This document shows, piece after piece, positions 62,650 to 64,000 of a stretch of 64,000 bases of DNA (position 1 is its first letter; the number at the start of each line of letters is the position of its first letter). The notes beneath the pieces are model-generated. The model was not told where the DNA came from. It made no database searches and saw only the letters and a program-made list of their open reading frames with translations. This stretch comes from Branchinecta lynchi. Its lineage: Eukaryota; Arthropoda; Branchiopoda; Anostraca; Branchinectidae. The position numbers and the translations under genes are program-made. The stretch lies in the NCBI GenBank assembly GCA_023053575.1, contig JAKZAP010000004.1, positions 24,791,252 to 24,855,251 of the forward strand, in the 5' to 3' direction.

Positions 62650-62731
62650 ATGATCACCGAAACACTCGGCGTAGTTGGTCTTGGCCTCATCGCTGCTAAG
62701 CTAATATGGAGACCATCGAAGTACCCTCCTG
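62650..62731 (+). CDS. Cytochrome P450, first coding exon of a second gene (rest beyond window)
   Basis: The ATG opens a hydrophobic signal anchor (MITETLGVVGLGLIAAKLIW) followed by basic RPSK and YPPG, then a GTAAGT donor in phase 1. Anchor, basic stop-transfer and proline hinge are the standard N-terminus of microsomal P450s, and the intron falls at the same place as in the minus-strand P450. No second exon was found before 64000. Assignment rests on a 27-residue exon, so it is probable rather than certain. Confidence 0.7.
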
Positions 62732-62883
62732 GTAAGTTCTCATTGTGCATTATATTCCTAGGCAGACTGTGCTCCTCGGCCCATACAGTGTTGTAAAGAA
62801 ACACAAAAATAAGTAGTAAAGGAGCTAGTAGCTCGTATGACACTTGAAAGGCTGGGTCAAAGGATGAAAGTAAGAATTTGCTA

Positions 62884-63180
62884 ATAAGAGGGTTTGTTGT
62901 GACCATTTGTTAGCAAAACCCTTGAAATAAGAATGATCATGGGCCCTATCACGAAATGTACCGTTTGTTAAAAATTATTTTATTTTTCACTTGGCTGTGA
63001 TGATGCGCACTTTAAGGGCGCTAGAAATTCAGCTGTAATCAAAACCCTTGAAGCAAAAATGATGGTCCGATAGGCTTATCTAGATCTTCAGAATGTATAT
63101 TTCGCTCAAAAGTATTGTTTGTACTTTAGGGATTCATTTGTAAGTAAAATCGTTGAGGCAAAAATTGTCCTGACCCCTTG
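62884..63180 (+). repeat. Dispersed repeat with TTTAAGGGC words, copy 2
   Basis: Contains ATGATCATGGGCCC, CTTGGCTGTGATGATG and GCACTTTAAGGGCGCTAG, with partial internal repetition. A third partial copy is at 63645-63735. All lie within the first intron of the second P450. Confidence 0.6.
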
Positions 63181-64000
63181 GGGACCATGAATATGTATAC
63201 GTCCTTCATAAAATCCGACGACGAAGCCGCCAGACCCGCTAGAGGAAACAATAACAATCACACGTGAGGTATGGGGATAAGTTATCTGACGGGGGAATGA
63301 GCGATTAGGCTTTCGCTTCATATCGAGTCTCGTATTAGCCACGTGGAAAAGACAGCCAGCACTGAAGTCGGAAGCCAGAAGTGACAAACTTGATGACGCT
63401 TGACAGAACAGAGTTGGGTAAAGCAAAAAGAGGGGAAGAGGCATTTTAAAGAGTTTTAAACATGGTTAGGCCTAAGAGGAATTGAAAATAGCAAAACAAA
63501 CCTGGATAAACGTACACAAAGAAGTAACGTGTCATTGTTTTCTTGACGATAGCTCACCTAGCGGCCAAAAAAGAACTAATCTGAGAGGTATTTTATGATG
63601 GGCGTATTGTTCGATTCCAAGAACTTTTGTTCTACTTTTCGGTTAAGATGCGCACTTTAAGGGTGCTAGACATTCATTTTCAAGCAAAACCCTGTGGCAC
63701 AAAGATCATGGGCCCTCAGACTTCACGGAATGTATGCCGATGTAGCTATACCTAATCAGCAACTGATTTGTACAATACTCATTTGTGAACTATCTGTTAT
63801 AACGTGAACTTCTGTTATGTTTTGTTTCTAGTTAATTTTAGTTAGGAAATGAGTTTTATGTACCCGCCCAATTGCAAGTGCTTTTTTGTACCTTTCTTGG
63901 GACGGGTACTGGCATCATAGTTAAATGTATTTTGGTCGTGAAAAAGACGGAGGTCCGTCTATTCTGGGTAAGTTTTCGGGCAAAAGTATTACGAAAAAGG

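Noticed and set aside
1..64000. CRISPR arrays, operons, riboswitches, rRNA
   Set aside because: The tandem repeats seen lack CRISPR spacing and the window is clearly animal nuclear DNA. tRNA genes could not be confirmed by eye.

Overview
This window is animal nuclear DNA, most likely from an invertebrate with long introns and a heavy load of transposons. The evidence is split genes with clean GT-AG exons, two LINE retrotransposons with APE endonuclease and reverse transcriptase, and dozens of short inverted-repeat elements. No bacterial operons, CRISPR arrays or rRNA genes were seen. The species cannot be named from the sequence.

Four protein-coding loci are supported. (1) 3364-20410, plus strand: the last three exons of a receptor-type tyrosine kinase, from the catalytic loop to the stop. 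Its tail resembles the Cad96Ca/Stitcher-like kinases. (2) 21320-28858, minus strand: a complete eight-exon microsomal cytochrome P450 of CYP2-like type (512 residues in my model). (3) 41580-56564, plus strand: a complete five-exon inositol polyphosphate multikinase (IPMK-like, 329 residues). (4) 62650-62731, plus strand: the first coding exon of a second P450, whose remainder lies beyond the window. These genes do not form one pathway.

Most of the rest is mobile DNA. A LINE with intact ORF1 and ORF2 lies on the minus strand at about 34.4-38.9 kb. A second LINE, whose ORF1 carries CCCH zinc fingers, sits in IPMK intron 2 at about 45.6-49.8 kb. A 4.27 kb inverted-repeat element fills much of kinase intron 2 (10903-15174), and a 513 bp deletion derivative occurs at 59014-59526. 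A 1305 bp near-perfect palindrome at 29704-31008 has an exact 9 bp target duplication. A hAT-like foldback at 31403-33257 holds two further elements. A composite repeat with about 137 bp tandem core units occurs six times. One of those copies is split by a 439 bp TTAA-flanked insertion at 52861-53299. A 5.1 kb pair of G-rich/C-rich inverted arms brackets IPMK exon 1.

No clearly new functional system was found. The strongest observations are transposon structures whose ends and target duplications can be read directly, several of them nested.
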